Origin: Actinomycetes bacterium
Lineage (GTDB): Bacteria > Actinomycetota > Acidimicrobiia > Acidimicrobiales > Acidimicrobiaceae
Direction of reading: 5' to 3'
Assembly: GCA_021823385.1 (NCBI GenBank)
Contig: JAKAOC010000023.1
Coordinates: 1 to 11,566, forward strand
Length of the DNA stretch: 11,566 bases
The notes below the pieces were generated by a model that made no database searches, was not told the origin of the DNA, and saw nothing but the letters and a program-made list of their open reading frames with translations. A program made the position numbers and the translations under genes. How positions within the stretch are numbered: the first letter of the stretch is position 1; every line of letters starts with the position of its first letter. Positions 1 through 6,840 of this stretch are shown piece by piece.

Positions 1-81
1 AAAGAGGCCCTCATGGCCGCCTCGTCGCCCCAGGATCTGCAGGTCATGCTGCAGCGCACCGGTCAGTTCCAGGCCAGCTGA
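1..81 (+). CDS. C-terminal end of an unidentified protein (partial)
   Basis: The first reading frame is open from the window edge to a TGA at 79-81 and encodes the last 26 residues of a protein whose start lies upstream. The visible peptide begins KEALMAASSPQDLQ and ends GQFQAS. It is Gln-, Ala- and Ser-rich and looks like a helical tail. The other two forward frames are also open over this short stretch, so the frame is chosen on residue composition and on the stop at the edge of less coding-like sequence. I do not recognise the family and assign no function. Confidence 0.45.
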   Translation, partial: KEALMAASSPQDLQVMLQRTGQFQAS

Positions 82-93
82 GAGGCTTTCGAA

Positions 94-105
94 GCCGGCG
101 CCGGC
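94..105. repeat. 12-bp GC palindrome after the first gene
   Basis: GCCGGCGCCGGC is a perfect palindrome 13 bp after the stop of the partial gene. A competing small hairpin, GGCTT-TCG-AAGCC, lies at 84-96. Neither is followed by a T-run, so a classical intrinsic terminator is not supported. It may help end transcription of the upstream gene or may simply be GC-rich spacer. Confidence 0.3.
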
Positions 106-145
106 CCGAGTCGACCCCCGCACCTTTGCGCCGCGGTGGCCCGTG

Positions 146-159
146 TGTGATTCGTCACA
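146..159. promoter_or_regulatory. TGTGA-N4-TCACA dyad, possible regulator site
   Basis: Perfect inverted 5-bp arms (TGTGA at 146-150, TCACA at 155-159) lie in the gap upstream of the metallo-hydrolase gene, centred about 70 bp before its start. The arms equal those of the CRP consensus, but that consensus has a 6-bp spacer and this has 4, so CRP itself is not claimed. It is a candidate operator only. Confidence 0.2.
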
Positions 160-209
160 TGTGCCCGCTCTCGCACGCCGGTCGTCTCCAGCAGGGGTCG
201 GAAACTGGC

Positions 210-215
210 TAGTTT
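210..215 (+). promoter_or_regulatory. Possible -10 box for a leaderless metallo-hydrolase transcript
   Basis: TAGTTT fits the actinobacterial TANNNT -10 pattern and ends 7 nt before the GTG start at 223. Transcription would then begin at or next to the start codon. There is no Shine-Dalgarno sequence at a normal distance, which is consistent with a leaderless mRNA, a common form in Actinobacteria. No convincing -35 is seen. Confidence 0.25.
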
Positions 216-222
216 TTCCTCT

Positions 223-1077
223 GTGACGGTTTCGGTGCGCTTCTACGGAACCCGGGGTTCGCGCCCGGTGGTCGGCCCAGACCACGCGATCTTCGGCGGG
301 GACACGTCCTTTGTGGTGGTCGAGGCCGGAGGCGAGCCGGTCTTTCTTGATATGGGCACTGGCATGGACGCATATGCGCGGGGGCTTTCGCGCGGAACGC
401 GAGTGCGGGCCTCAGCCCTTCTCAGCCACTACCACTTCGACCATGTCCAGGGGTTGCCCTTCTTCAGTCCCATCGATGTAGAGGGTGCCAGACTCAGGAT
501 CTTTACGCCGGACGGGAGCGGCCCACTCGAGCGCCTCTTTGCGCCTCCCTACTTCCCGGTCTCTCCGCTGAGGTATCGAGGGGAGATCTCTGTCTTCAGG
601 ATCGACGAGAGCCGTTTCGACCTGCCGGCTTCGGGGGTTGAGGTGCTTGCGCTAGAAGTCCCCCACACCGACACCGCCTACGGCTATCGCATCGAGGCAG
701 ACGGGTTTTCGATCTGCTACATCCCCGACCACCAGGCGCCTTCCGCGCTGGATGCCTTCGATGAAAGGGCGCTGCGGCTCGCCCGTGGCGCCGATCTGGT
801 GATTCACGACTCCCAGTACAGCGAGGCCGAGTTCGCGGTTAAAGGCGACTGGGGACACTCGACACCCGGATACGCGGCGGCCCTCGCTCACCGGGCCGGT
901 GCAAAGCACCTTGTACTTTTCCATCACGATCCGCTGCACACCGACTCCGAGCTGGTTGCGGTGGAGCGGGAGCTGGCCGCGCGTTACGCCCCGCACGGGT
1001 TGCGGGTTACCGCAGCCCGTCAAGGCGAGGTCATCTTGCTCTCCGATCAGCACGCGGCAGCCACCGGCGCCCTTTAG
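223..1077 (+). CDS. MBL-fold metallo-hydrolase (PhnP/RNase Z-like phosphodiesterase group)
   Basis: This 284-residue protein is a cytoplasmic metallo-beta-lactamase-fold hydrolase, complete and of usual length for the group. The N-terminus has the family pattern FYGTRGSRP...FGGDTSF. The metal site is complete: HxHxDH (H69, H71, D73, H74), H148 in VPHTD, D169 in YIPDH, and a C-terminal LFHHDP with H235. GDWGHST (209-214) is also typical. These features match uncharacterised PhnP/RNase Z/cAMP-phosphodiesterase-like enzymes that cleave phosphodiesters, so the substrate cannot be named. The start is GTG at 223 with no Shine-Dalgarno sequence; a -10-like TAGTTT just upstream suggests a leaderless message. 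A second GTG at 235 would remove the beginning of the conserved strand and is less likely. It lies 32 bp before the epimerase-like gene and may be co-transcribed with it. No signal peptide or membrane segment is visible. Confidence 0.85.
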   Translation: MTVSVRFYGTRGSRPVVGPDHAIFGGDTSFVVVEAGGEPVFLDMGTGMDAYARGLSRGTRVRASALLSHYHFDHVQGLPFFSPIDVEGARLRIFTPDGSGPLERLFAPPYFPVSPLRYRGEISVFRIDESRFDLPASGVEVLALEVPHTDTAYGYRIEADGFSICYIPDHQAPSALDAFDERALRLARGADLVIHDSQYSEAEFAVKGDWGHSTPGYAAALAHRAGAKHLVLFHHDPLHTDSELVAVERELAARYAPHGLRVTAARQGEVILLSDQHAAATGAL

Positions 1078-1109
1078 GATCGTCGAGGGCGTAAGACCGA
1101 GGAGGGGAC

Positions 1110-1667
1110 GTGAGCTCGACCAGGTTGGAGAACTCCGAGACGATCGAAGGTGTGGTGATCGTGCACCCGGTCTCGTTCGGGGACGACAGAGGCCGTTTCA
1201 CCGAGACGTACCGCCGTGCCTGGTTCGGCCTGGGCCGGGAGATGGTGCAGGGGTCACGTTCGGACAAACAGGCCGGTTCGCTGGTCGGCCTGCATTACCA
1301 CCTTCATCAGGCTGACTACTGGTACGTGGTGACCGGCCGTGCGCACGTGGTGCTGCACGACCTCAGGGTGGGATCGGCCACTGACGGTGCGACGCTGGAG
1401 ATTGAGCTGGGGGATTCCACCGGCCTCGGGCTCTTCATTCCGCCCGGAGTGGCGCACGGTTTCTACGCGGTTACCGACATGATCCTCACCTACCTGGTGG
1501 ACGGCTACTACAACCCCTCGGACGAGCTGGGTGTGGCCTGGAACGACCCCGAAATCGGTGCCGCTTGGCCGGCATCTGAGCCGGTGCTTTCTGGTCGTGA
1601 CCAGGCAAACCCGAGCCGCGCAGGCATTCCCGACCACCTGCGGCCCCGCGCGGTCCTGCGCACCTAG
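1110..1667 (+). CDS. RmlC-like dTDP-4-dehydrorhamnose 3,5-epimerase family protein (divergent)
   Basis: This 185-residue cupin belongs to the family of dTDP-4-dehydrorhamnose 3,5-epimerases, which act on nucleotide-linked 4-keto-6-deoxy sugars. Matching motifs in order are DDRGRFTETYR (25-35), GLHYH (60-64) with the likely catalytic H62, HDLRVGSATDG (83-93), IPPGVAHGF (110-118), YYNPSDELG (133-141) with the likely catalytic Tyr, and WNDPEIGAAWP (144-154). Length is normal. Two positions differ from the classic enzyme as I recall it: the Arg of RGLH is Val (VGLH) and the Lys of QAKL is Asp (QADY). Both usually contact the substrate, so a different substrate or role is possible. No other rhamnose gene (rmlA, B, D) or glycosyltransferase is nearby. 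The GTG start at 1110 has a strong GGAGGGG ribosome site at 1101-1107. Confidence 0.8.
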   Translation: MSSTRLENSETIEGVVIVHPVSFGDDRGRFTETYRRAWFGLGREMVQGSRSDKQAGSLVGLHYHLHQADYWYVVTGRAHVVLHDLRVGSATDGATLEIELGDSTGLGLFIPPGVAHGFYAVTDMILTYLVDGYYNPSDELGVAWNDPEIGAAWPASEPVLSGRDQANPSRAGIPDHLRPRAVLRT

Positions 1668-1671
1668 CCGC

Positions 1672-1700
1672 TTGCGGCAACCCTGGCTGCGGTCTAGGAT
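1672..1700 (+). promoter_or_regulatory. Candidate sigma-70-type promoter for the FtsH-like gene
   Basis: TTGCGG (1672-1677) and TAGGAT (1695-1700) are separated by 17 bp, the optimal spacing. They sit directly after the epimerase-like stop (1665-1667) and would start transcription near 1707, giving a leader of about 31 nt before the ATG at 1738. A similar TAGGATCG occurs at 1075-1082 before the epimerase-like gene, but without a matching -35. Confidence 0.45.
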
Positions 1701-1737
1701 CGCATATGGGAAACGTTTTATGTGGCGGGGGTGGGAC

Positions 1738-3513
1738 ATGACGGAATCTTCGCCCGCGACGGGTGCCGCAGCGCCACTGGCTGCTATTTTCACTCCGCCC
1801 ACGGACGTGGAGCTGGTACGCGAGCGCTGGAAACAGGCGCGGGGGCGGAGGCTTCTGCTGCTGTTGGGGCTGCTCTTCGTCTTGGCGGTTTACCGGCTTT
1901 ATCTGTATGCCAGTGGTGGACCGCTGGTCTCGTTCAACGTGCACCTACCCACCTCGCCATACCTTGTGCCCGCCATACTGGTCGTGGTGCTGTTGGTGGT
2001 GATGGTGGGTCCGGCGCTGTTCCTGGGGCGCTCGCCGCACGTGCGCTTCAACGCCCGCGATATCCAGATCGGCTTCGACGACGTGAAGGGCTTGGGCCCC
2101 GAACTCGAGGATGTACGCAGGACGCTGGAGATATTCGAGTACCGTGACCGATTCGAAACGGTGCTCGGCGGCCGGGCGCGCAAGGGGGTGCTGTTCGAAG
2201 GGCCTCCCGGGACCGGCAAGACCCTCATGGCCAAGGCCATGGCGGCGGAGGCGGGGGTGCCGTTCCTTTACGCATCGGCCTCGAGTTTCCAGGCCATGTA
2301 CTACGGGCAGACCAACCGCAAGATCAGGGGTTACTTCCGGGCGCTTCGCGCCGCCGCGGCCCGAGAGGGCGGGGCGATCGGCTTCATCGATGAGTTCGAC
2401 GCCATTGGTACCTCCCGGTCCAACATGGGGCGGCGGGGTTCCGACGGGGTCACCGGCGTGGTATCTGAGCTTCTGGTGCAGATGCAGAGCTTCGAGGTGC
2501 CCAGCCTCGCTGCACGGGTTCAGAAGCGGATCGAGGGGCTCTTCCCGGCTTTGCAAGTGCTGTGGGCGCGCCCCAACTCACCTAATATCCTGCTGGTGGC
2601 GGCCACCAACCGGGCGGCCGACCTCGATCCGGCCCTGTTGAGGCCGGGGCGTTTCGATCGCATCATCTCCTTCGGCGTGCCATCTCGCGTGGAGCGCGGG
2701 GAGCTTGTCGAGTACTTCCTTTCACGAAGGTCGCACCAGCCTGAACTGGACCTGGAGGCCAATCGGGCGCGCATCGTGGTCAAAACCATGGGCTTCACCC
2801 CGGCCATGATCGAGCGGCTCTTTGACGAGTCCCTGGTGATGGCAGCCCGTTCAGGCAGGGGGGCTATGTCCTTTTCAGACCTGGAAGAGGCCTTCCTGAC
2901 CGTCTCGATCGGCCTCGCTCGGCAGGAGCCGTACCCTCCCGACCAGCGCAGAGCCATCGCGGTGCATGAAGCAGGGCACGGAGTAGCGGCCTGGGCCAGC
3001 GGGCGCAATCGGGTGGTGGAGATGGTCTCCATCCTGAAGCGCGGAGCTTCTCTCGGAGCGACCCTGCACGCCCTCACGGATGAGAGCTTCGTGGAAACAC
3101 GTTCCGACCTGCACGCTCTGGTGCGCATCGCCTTTGCGGGCATGGTGGCTGAAGAGGTGATCCTGGGTGAGGCCAGCTCCGGTGGAGCCGCTGACCTCGT
3201 CTCGGCGACCCAGATTGCCGCCCGTTGCGTCGGCCTTTACGGCCTGGAGGGCATGCACCTCTCAGTGGACGCCCTGGGCGGGGTCGGTGGAGACGAGACC
3301 GCTAGAGTCATGTCCGACTCGAGGGCCCGTGACGTTCTCGAGAAGCTCCTGGACGAGCTTTACGCCGAGACAGTGACGTTGTTGAAGATGCACAGATCGC
3401 TGGTCGAGGAGGTGGCCTCCGAACTCGAAGCGCGCGAGGAGCTCTCTCGCCCCGAACTCGAAGAGATCTTCGCCGCCTACGGCGCTGGCATCCTCGACCT
3501 GCGCGATCGCTAA
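1738..3513 (+). CDS. FtsH-like membrane AAA+ zinc metalloprotease
   Basis: The 591-residue product is an ATP-driven membrane protease of the FtsH type, degrading membrane or cytosolic substrates. It has two membrane segments (about 38-58 and 75-97), GFDDVKGL at 112-119, Walker A GPPGTGKT (155-162), pore motif MYYG (187-190, where FtsH usually has MFVG), Walker B FIDEFD (216-221), and the second region of homology AATN...LLRPGRFDR (288-308). HEAGH (410-414) is the zinc protease site and D486 in GGAADL the likely third ligand. Two features differ from ordinary FtsH: the external loop is only about 16 residues rather than about 70, and there is an extra stretch of roughly 25 residues (about 253-281) before the second region of homology. 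It is therefore probably an accessory paralogue, not the housekeeping FtsH. The ATG at 1738 has GGGGG at 1727-1731; an in-frame ATG at 1720 lacks a good ribosome site. Confidence 0.88.
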   Translation: MTESSPATGAAAPLAAIFTPPTDVELVRERWKQARGRRLLLLLGLLFVLAVYRLYLYASGGPLVSFNVHLPTSPYLVPAILVVVLLVVMVGPALFLGRSPHVRFNARDIQIGFDDVKGLGPELEDVRRTLEIFEYRDRFETVLGGRARKGVLFEGPPGTGKTLMAKAMAAEAGVPFLYASASSFQAMYYGQTNRKIRGYFRALRAAAAREGGAIGFIDEFDAIGTSRSNMGRRGSDGVTGVVSELLVQMQSFEVPSLAARVQKRIEGLFPALQVLWARPNSPNILLVAATNRAADLDPALLRPGRFDRIISFGVPSRVERGELVEYFLSRRSHQPELDLEANRARIVVKTMGFTPAMIERLFDESLVMAARSGRGAMSFSDLEEAFLTVSIGLARQEPYPPDQRRAIAVHEAGHGVAAWASGRNRVVEMVSILKRGASLGATLHALTDESFVETRSDLHALVRIAFAGMVAEEVILGEASSGGAADLVSATQIAARCVGLYGLEGMHLSVDALGGVGGDETARVMSDSRARDVLEKLLDELYAETVTLLKMHRSLVEEVASELEAREELSRPELEEIFAAYGAGILDLRDR

Positions 3514-3579
3514 TCCAGGTCGTGCAGGTCGCGAGGAGGCAATCCACGGGCGGCTTGTAGCATCGATTGGTGTTGGCGG

Positions 3580-3605
3580 CCGGCACGTTGCCCGTCGGCT
3601 GCCGG
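3580..3605. repeat. Inverted repeat next to the RBS of the RodZ-like gene
   Basis: CCGGCA (3580-3585) and TGCCGG (3600-3605) are perfect 6-bp arms around a 14-nt loop. The right arm ends just before the GAGGAG ribosome site (3607-3612), so the stem could affect access to it. Such arms arise easily in GC-rich DNA. The rest of the 105-bp gap (3514-3618) holds a small direct repeat, CAGGTCG at 3516 and 3525, and a weak TAGCAT -10-like box at 3558. Confidence 0.2.
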
Positions 3606-3606
3606 T

Positions 3607-3612
3607 GAGGAG
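3607..3612 (+). promoter_or_regulatory. Ribosome binding site that fixes a TTG start
   Basis: GAGGAG lies 6 nt before TTG 3619-3621. No ATG or GTG in the right frame lies nearby with a comparable site. The encoded N-terminus then begins directly with a membrane helix, as expected for this protein. Confidence 0.6.
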
Positions 3613-3618
3613 CCGTTC

Positions 3619-4758
3619 TTGAAACTTCTGGTCGTCATCCTCGTTGGAATGGGGATCGCCGGCCTGTTGATCAGTTGGCTAGCGACCGCTTTTTCGAGGG
3701 AGCGCCGTTCTATCGAGCGCTACAGCCAGACGATTGGCGTGATCCAGAAGGTCGCCGAAGAGGCTGGCGAGTCGGAGGCGCCTATACATCACGCCGAGGC
3801 CAAGCCCCACATCAAGATGGTGGGCGGGGCCAAGCCACCCGCGCCGCCCCAGCAGCGCAGTGCTACGCGCTCGATGCCTCCATCGGAAGTCGCAAAGGCG
3901 CTTTCCGAGCGGTTCACCAAAGCGCGCTCCCGCGAGGCGCCGATAGAGGCGCGACTCCAAAGCGAGTCGTCTGCAACCGAGTCGCCACCGCCCGTAACGG
4001 AGGCGGCACAGGCGGCACAGGCCGCGCAAGCCGCACAGGCGGCACAGGCGGCACAGGCGGCACAGGCCGCGCAGGCCGCGCAGGCCGCGCAAGCCGCGCA
4101 AGCGGCACAGGCCGCGCAAGCGGAACGAGCGGCGCATGCGGAACGAGCGGCGCAGGCCGCACAGGCGCCTCTGGTCTTCGACGAGCAAGCTGGAATCATC
4201 GCCCCCGAGGATGAGCCGGTTTCCTCACGCTCTGCAGTAGGCACGTCAACTCGGCTGCAGCCAAGGCTGGGCAGGTTCGCGGGGGTTGCCGCCGCCGTCC
4301 TGGTGGTGGCATTGCTCGGCTTCTTTGCAGTGGGCAAGTTGTCAGGCAAGCCGACGCGCTCGACGTCGGCGACGACCGCGCCTCCCAGACGCTCGACCAC
4401 CACGACCGCGCCTCGGCGGGCTTCTACCACCACCACGACTTCGACCACGGTGCCCAGCGTGATCGTGCCGGCGTTCTCGAATGCCGGCTCGTCCACTTAT
4501 AGGGTCCCCAGCGGCAGCTACGCAGTGGTCGTCTCGGTAACGGCCCCCTGCTGGCTTGCGCAGTCGACCACCGTGGGCGGCACGATCAGCTGGGACGCTG
4601 TGCTCCAGCCCGGCCAAAGCCATACCTTTGCCGTCAAGGGAAGCATGGTGCTGCGCACCGGCGCCTCGACCTATATGAACGTCACCTTGAATGGCGTGCC
4701 GGTCAAGGTGACCTCACCGCCAGGCGCCTACGACCTGATCTTCTCTCCTACGGCTTAG
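3619..4758 (+). CDS. Two-helix membrane protein with AAQ repeats and a RodZ-type (DUF4115-like) C-terminal domain
   Basis: The 379-residue protein begins with a membrane helix (about 3-23) followed by SRERRSIERY, whose positive charge suggests that the next region is cytoplasmic. Residues 24-215 are polar and include thirteen uninterrupted Ala-Ala-Gln repeats (129-167) and a decayed AER/AAH tail to about 183. A second membrane helix (about 220-240) leads to a Thr/Pro/Arg-rich linker (about 244-280). The C-terminal domain (about 298-376) resembles the external beta domain of RodZ: VVVSVTAPCWLAQ, then LQPGQSHTF, then VTLNGVPVKV...PPGAYDLIF. RodZ links MreB to the cell wall machinery, but this protein lacks the RodZ N-terminal helix-turn-helix, so a RodZ role is not claimed. 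The likely topology is N-out, repeats in, tail domain out. The start is TTG. The gene ends overlapping the oligopeptidase gene by 4 bp, tail to tail. Confidence 0.75.
   Translation: MKLLVVILVGMGIAGLLISWLATAFSRERRSIERYSQTIGVIQKVAEEAGESEAPIHHAEAKPHIKMVGGAKPPAPPQQRSATRSMPPSEVAKALSERFTKARSREAPIEARLQSESSATESPPPVTEAAQAAQAAQAAQAAQAAQAAQAAQAAQAAQAAQAAQAAQAERAAHAERAAQAAQAPLVFDEQAGIIAPEDEPVSSRSAVGTSTRLQPRLGRFAGVAAAVLVVALLGFFAVGKLSGKPTRSTSATTAPPRRSTTTTAPRRASTTTTTSTTVPSVIVPAFSNAGSSTYRVPSGSYAVVVSVTAPCWLAQSTTVGGTISWDAVLQPGQSHTFAVKGSMVLRTGASTYMNVTLNGVPVKVTSPPGAYDLIFSPTA
4003..4119 (+). repeat. Thirteen tandem 9-bp units encoding Ala-Ala-Gln
   Basis: Thirteen consecutive in-frame units of 9 bp (117 bp) encode AAQ. 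Synonymous forms include GCGGCACAG, GCCGCGCAG and GCCGCGCAA; identical neighbours occur in blocks (for example three GCGGCACAG in a row at 4030-4056), which suggests growth by slippage or unequal exchange, while the mixture shows that the protein pattern has been kept. Degenerate units (GCGGAACGA, GCGGCGCAT) continue to about 4167. Copy number is likely to vary between strains without breaking the frame. Confidence 0.92.
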
Positions 4759-6827
4759 GAGCGCTTTTCCAACGCGCACGCGGCCAGGAATGCATATAGG
4801 CGGGAGACGGTCTCCCACTCGTTGAAGCGGCCCGATGAGCCGAAGTGCCCGGCCCCCTCCTCAACCCACAAGAGAACTCGTGCATCCCTGGTCTGGTCGC
4901 GCAGCCTGGCCACCCACTTCAGCGGTTCGAAAAAGGACACCCTGGGGTCGTTCAGGCCGGTTGTGGCGAGCACAGGCGGGTACCTCACCCCGGGGCGGAT
5001 GTTGTCATACGGCGACCATGAGGCCATTTCCTGGTAAATCTCCCAGTCGTCCAGAGGGTTGCCCCATTCCTCCCATTCGCCCACCGTTAGTGGAAGCGAG
5101 GGGTCTGAGATCGTGGTGAGGCAATCGACGAACGGGACCTCTGCGACGACGGCCCCGAAAAGTTCAGGGCGTTGATTGAGCGCCGCGGCCACCAGCATGC
5201 CGCCTGCGCTTCCTCCCCAGCTGAAGATGCGCCCAGGCGCGGTCCATCCCAGCTCGCACAGCCCGGCGGCGGCGTCTACGAAGTCATTGAAGGTGTTGTG
5301 CTTCTTGGTGAGCTTCCCGTTCAGGTACCACTGCCTTCCCATCTCGCCGCCACCGCGGATGTGCGCGATGGCAAAGACGAATCCGCGGTCGATCAGCGAC
5401 AGGCGGAGCGAGGAGAAGCCAGGGTCCATGGAGGCCTCGTATGAGCCGTACCCGTAGAGCAGGAGAGGGTTCGTGCCGTCGGTTGCCACCCCCTTGCGCG
5501 CCAGGATCGAAACCGGGATCCTGGCACCATCGCGGGCGTCGACCATCTCTGTCCTGCTCACGTAGTTCTCGCGGCTGAAGCCCCCCTTGACCACGGTGTC
5601 TTTCAGGACTCGAACTTCGCGCGTTACGAAGTCGATCTCACGCACCGAGCGCGGTACCAGCATCGAGGTGTAGCTGTAGCGGACGACGGTCGCGTCCAGG
5701 CGCGGGTTCGGGCCAAGATCCAGGGTGGATGCACCTTCTTCGAATGGCACCAGATACTCGACCCCACCCTGGCGGTCGACCAGGCGGATGCGCTGATACC
5801 CGCCTCGGCGCTCCTCGATGGCCACGAAGGTGTCGAAGATCTCGAAGGATTCGATCTTGATCGAGGGGTCGTAGGGCACGAAGTCGGCTCCCGAGTCCAA
5901 GCGCGGCTCCCGCTGCGTCGTGCGCGAGATGCGGAAGTTCTCCGCCATGTAGTTGGAAAGGACGAAGACCTCCTCCCCGATGGGCTCGGCTGAGTACTCC
6001 AGCCCCTCCGTGCGCTCGATGAAGACCTCCAAAGGTGCGCCGGGGGTTGAGAGGTCGAGGAAGCTCACCTCGGAGCTGGTGGTGGAGTGGGTCTCGACCA
6101 CCAGCGTGCGATCATCCTTGGACTTGGATATCGCAACCGCAAAAGCCTCGTCGTCCTCCTGGAAGAGCGGGGCTTCCCCGTTGCGGTCGGCCTCGAGGTC
6201 GTAGCACCATACCCTCCAAGGGCGCATGGCCTCGTCGGCCTCCACCCAGAAGAGGCGCTTGGCCTCGGCATCGAGCTCCATGCCGTAGGTCGCCCTGGCC
6301 AGGGGGATCTCACGTGTCTGGCCGGTGCGAAGATCGCGTAGGTGGACACGGAAGAGCTCCGAACCGTCGGTGTCGATCGCGTAGGCAAGGATCTCCTCGT
6401 CGTCGCTCATTGCTGAAGAGCCGAGCGCGAAGTAGGACTCGCCTGCCGCGAGTTGGTCCTCGTCCAGCACCACCTGGTGCTCGCCCCCGTCCAGGTAACG
6501 CATGTGGCGTTCGTACTGGGAGTCCTCCGTGGTGCTGGCGTAGTACCAGTAGTGCTTCCTGCGTTGCGGCACCGAGGAGTCAGCCAGCTCTATGCGTGAG
6601 ATGAACTCGTCGTATATTTGGCTGCGCAACTCCTCCAGCTCACCCAGGACCGCCTTGGCGTAAGCACTCTCGGCTTGGATGTCGGCGGTCGTGTCGGGAT
6701 CGGAAATGTCGCGCATCCAGTAGTAGTCGTCGACCCGTTCGCCACCCAGGCCTAACAGGACCGCAGGCGCGCGCTTGGGTGCAGGTGGGAGGGGGTGATT
6801 CTTGAAGGCATCGTCTATGGCAGGCAC
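4755..6827 (-). CDS. ptrB: Oligopeptidase B (prolyl oligopeptidase family, S9A serine peptidase)
   Basis: The 690-residue product (from GTG 6827) is a cytoplasmic serine peptidase that cuts short peptides after Arg or Lys. The N-terminal part has RVDDYYWMRD and a beta-propeller; the C-terminal alpha/beta hydrolase has GGSAGG with catalytic S540, D627 in TGLNDPRV and H661 in GAGHFG. VGEWEEWGNP carries the acidic residues that in oligopeptidase B bind the basic P1 side chain, so this is oligopeptidase B and not prolyl oligopeptidase. Length fits the E. coli enzyme (686). Start choice: GTG 6827 has AAGG (6836-6839) 8 nt upstream and matches family length; TTG 6920 would add 31 residues of low-complexity Ala/Gly/Arg sequence and has only a too-close AGGA. 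It has no signal peptide. It is divergent from sufB and convergent with the RodZ-like gene, with the two stop codons overlapping. Confidence 0.9.
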   Translation of the reverse strand: MPAIDDAFKNHPLPPAPKRAPAVLLGLGGERVDDYYWMRDISDPDTTADIQAESAYAKAVLGELEELRSQIYDEFISRIELADSSVPQRRKHYWYYASTTEDSQYERHMRYLDGGEHQVVLDEDQLAAGESYFALGSSAMSDDEEILAYAIDTDGSELFRVHLRDLRTGQTREIPLARATYGMELDAEAKRLFWVEADEAMRPWRVWCYDLEADRNGEAPLFQEDDEAFAVAISKSKDDRTLVVETHSTTSSEVSFLDLSTPGAPLEVFIERTEGLEYSAEPIGEEVFVLSNYMAENFRISRTTQREPRLDSGADFVPYDPSIKIESFEIFDTFVAIEERRGGYQRIRLVDRQGGVEYLVPFEEGASTLDLGPNPRLDATVVRYSYTSMLVPRSVREIDFVTREVRVLKDTVVKGGFSRENYVSRTEMVDARDGARIPVSILARKGVATDGTNPLLLYGYGSYEASMDPGFSSLRLSLIDRGFVFAIAHIRGGGEMGRQWYLNGKLTKKHNTFNDFVDAAAGLCELGWTAPGRIFSWGGSAGGMLVAAALNQRPELFGAVVAEVPFVDCLTTISDPSLPLTVGEWEEWGNPLDDWEIYQEMASWSPYDNIRPGVRYPPVLATTGLNDPRVSFFEPLKWVARLRDQTRDARVLLWVEEGAGHFGSSGRFNEWETVSRLYAFLAACALEKRS

Positions 6828-6840
6828 GTAAACGACCTTA

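Noticed and set aside
1531..1737. Upstream extension of the FtsH-like frame
   Set aside because: It overlaps the conserved end of the RmlC-like gene, has no family similarity, and the ATG at 1738 has a good ribosome site and promoter context.
4003..4119. CRISPR-like array
   Set aside because: The units are 9 bp with no spacers and lie in frame inside a coding gene.
3789..4496. Long minus-strand open frame opposite the AAQ repeat gene, giving an Ala/Cys-rich protein
   Set aside because: Its composition is the mirror of the repeat (CTG/TGC/GCC units), it has no recognisable domain, and the plus strand encodes a coherent membrane protein with a good ribosome site.
5172..5457. Plus-strand open frames opposite oligopeptidase B
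   Set aside because: They lie opposite the conserved catalytic domain, show no motif, and are explained by high-GC antisense coding.
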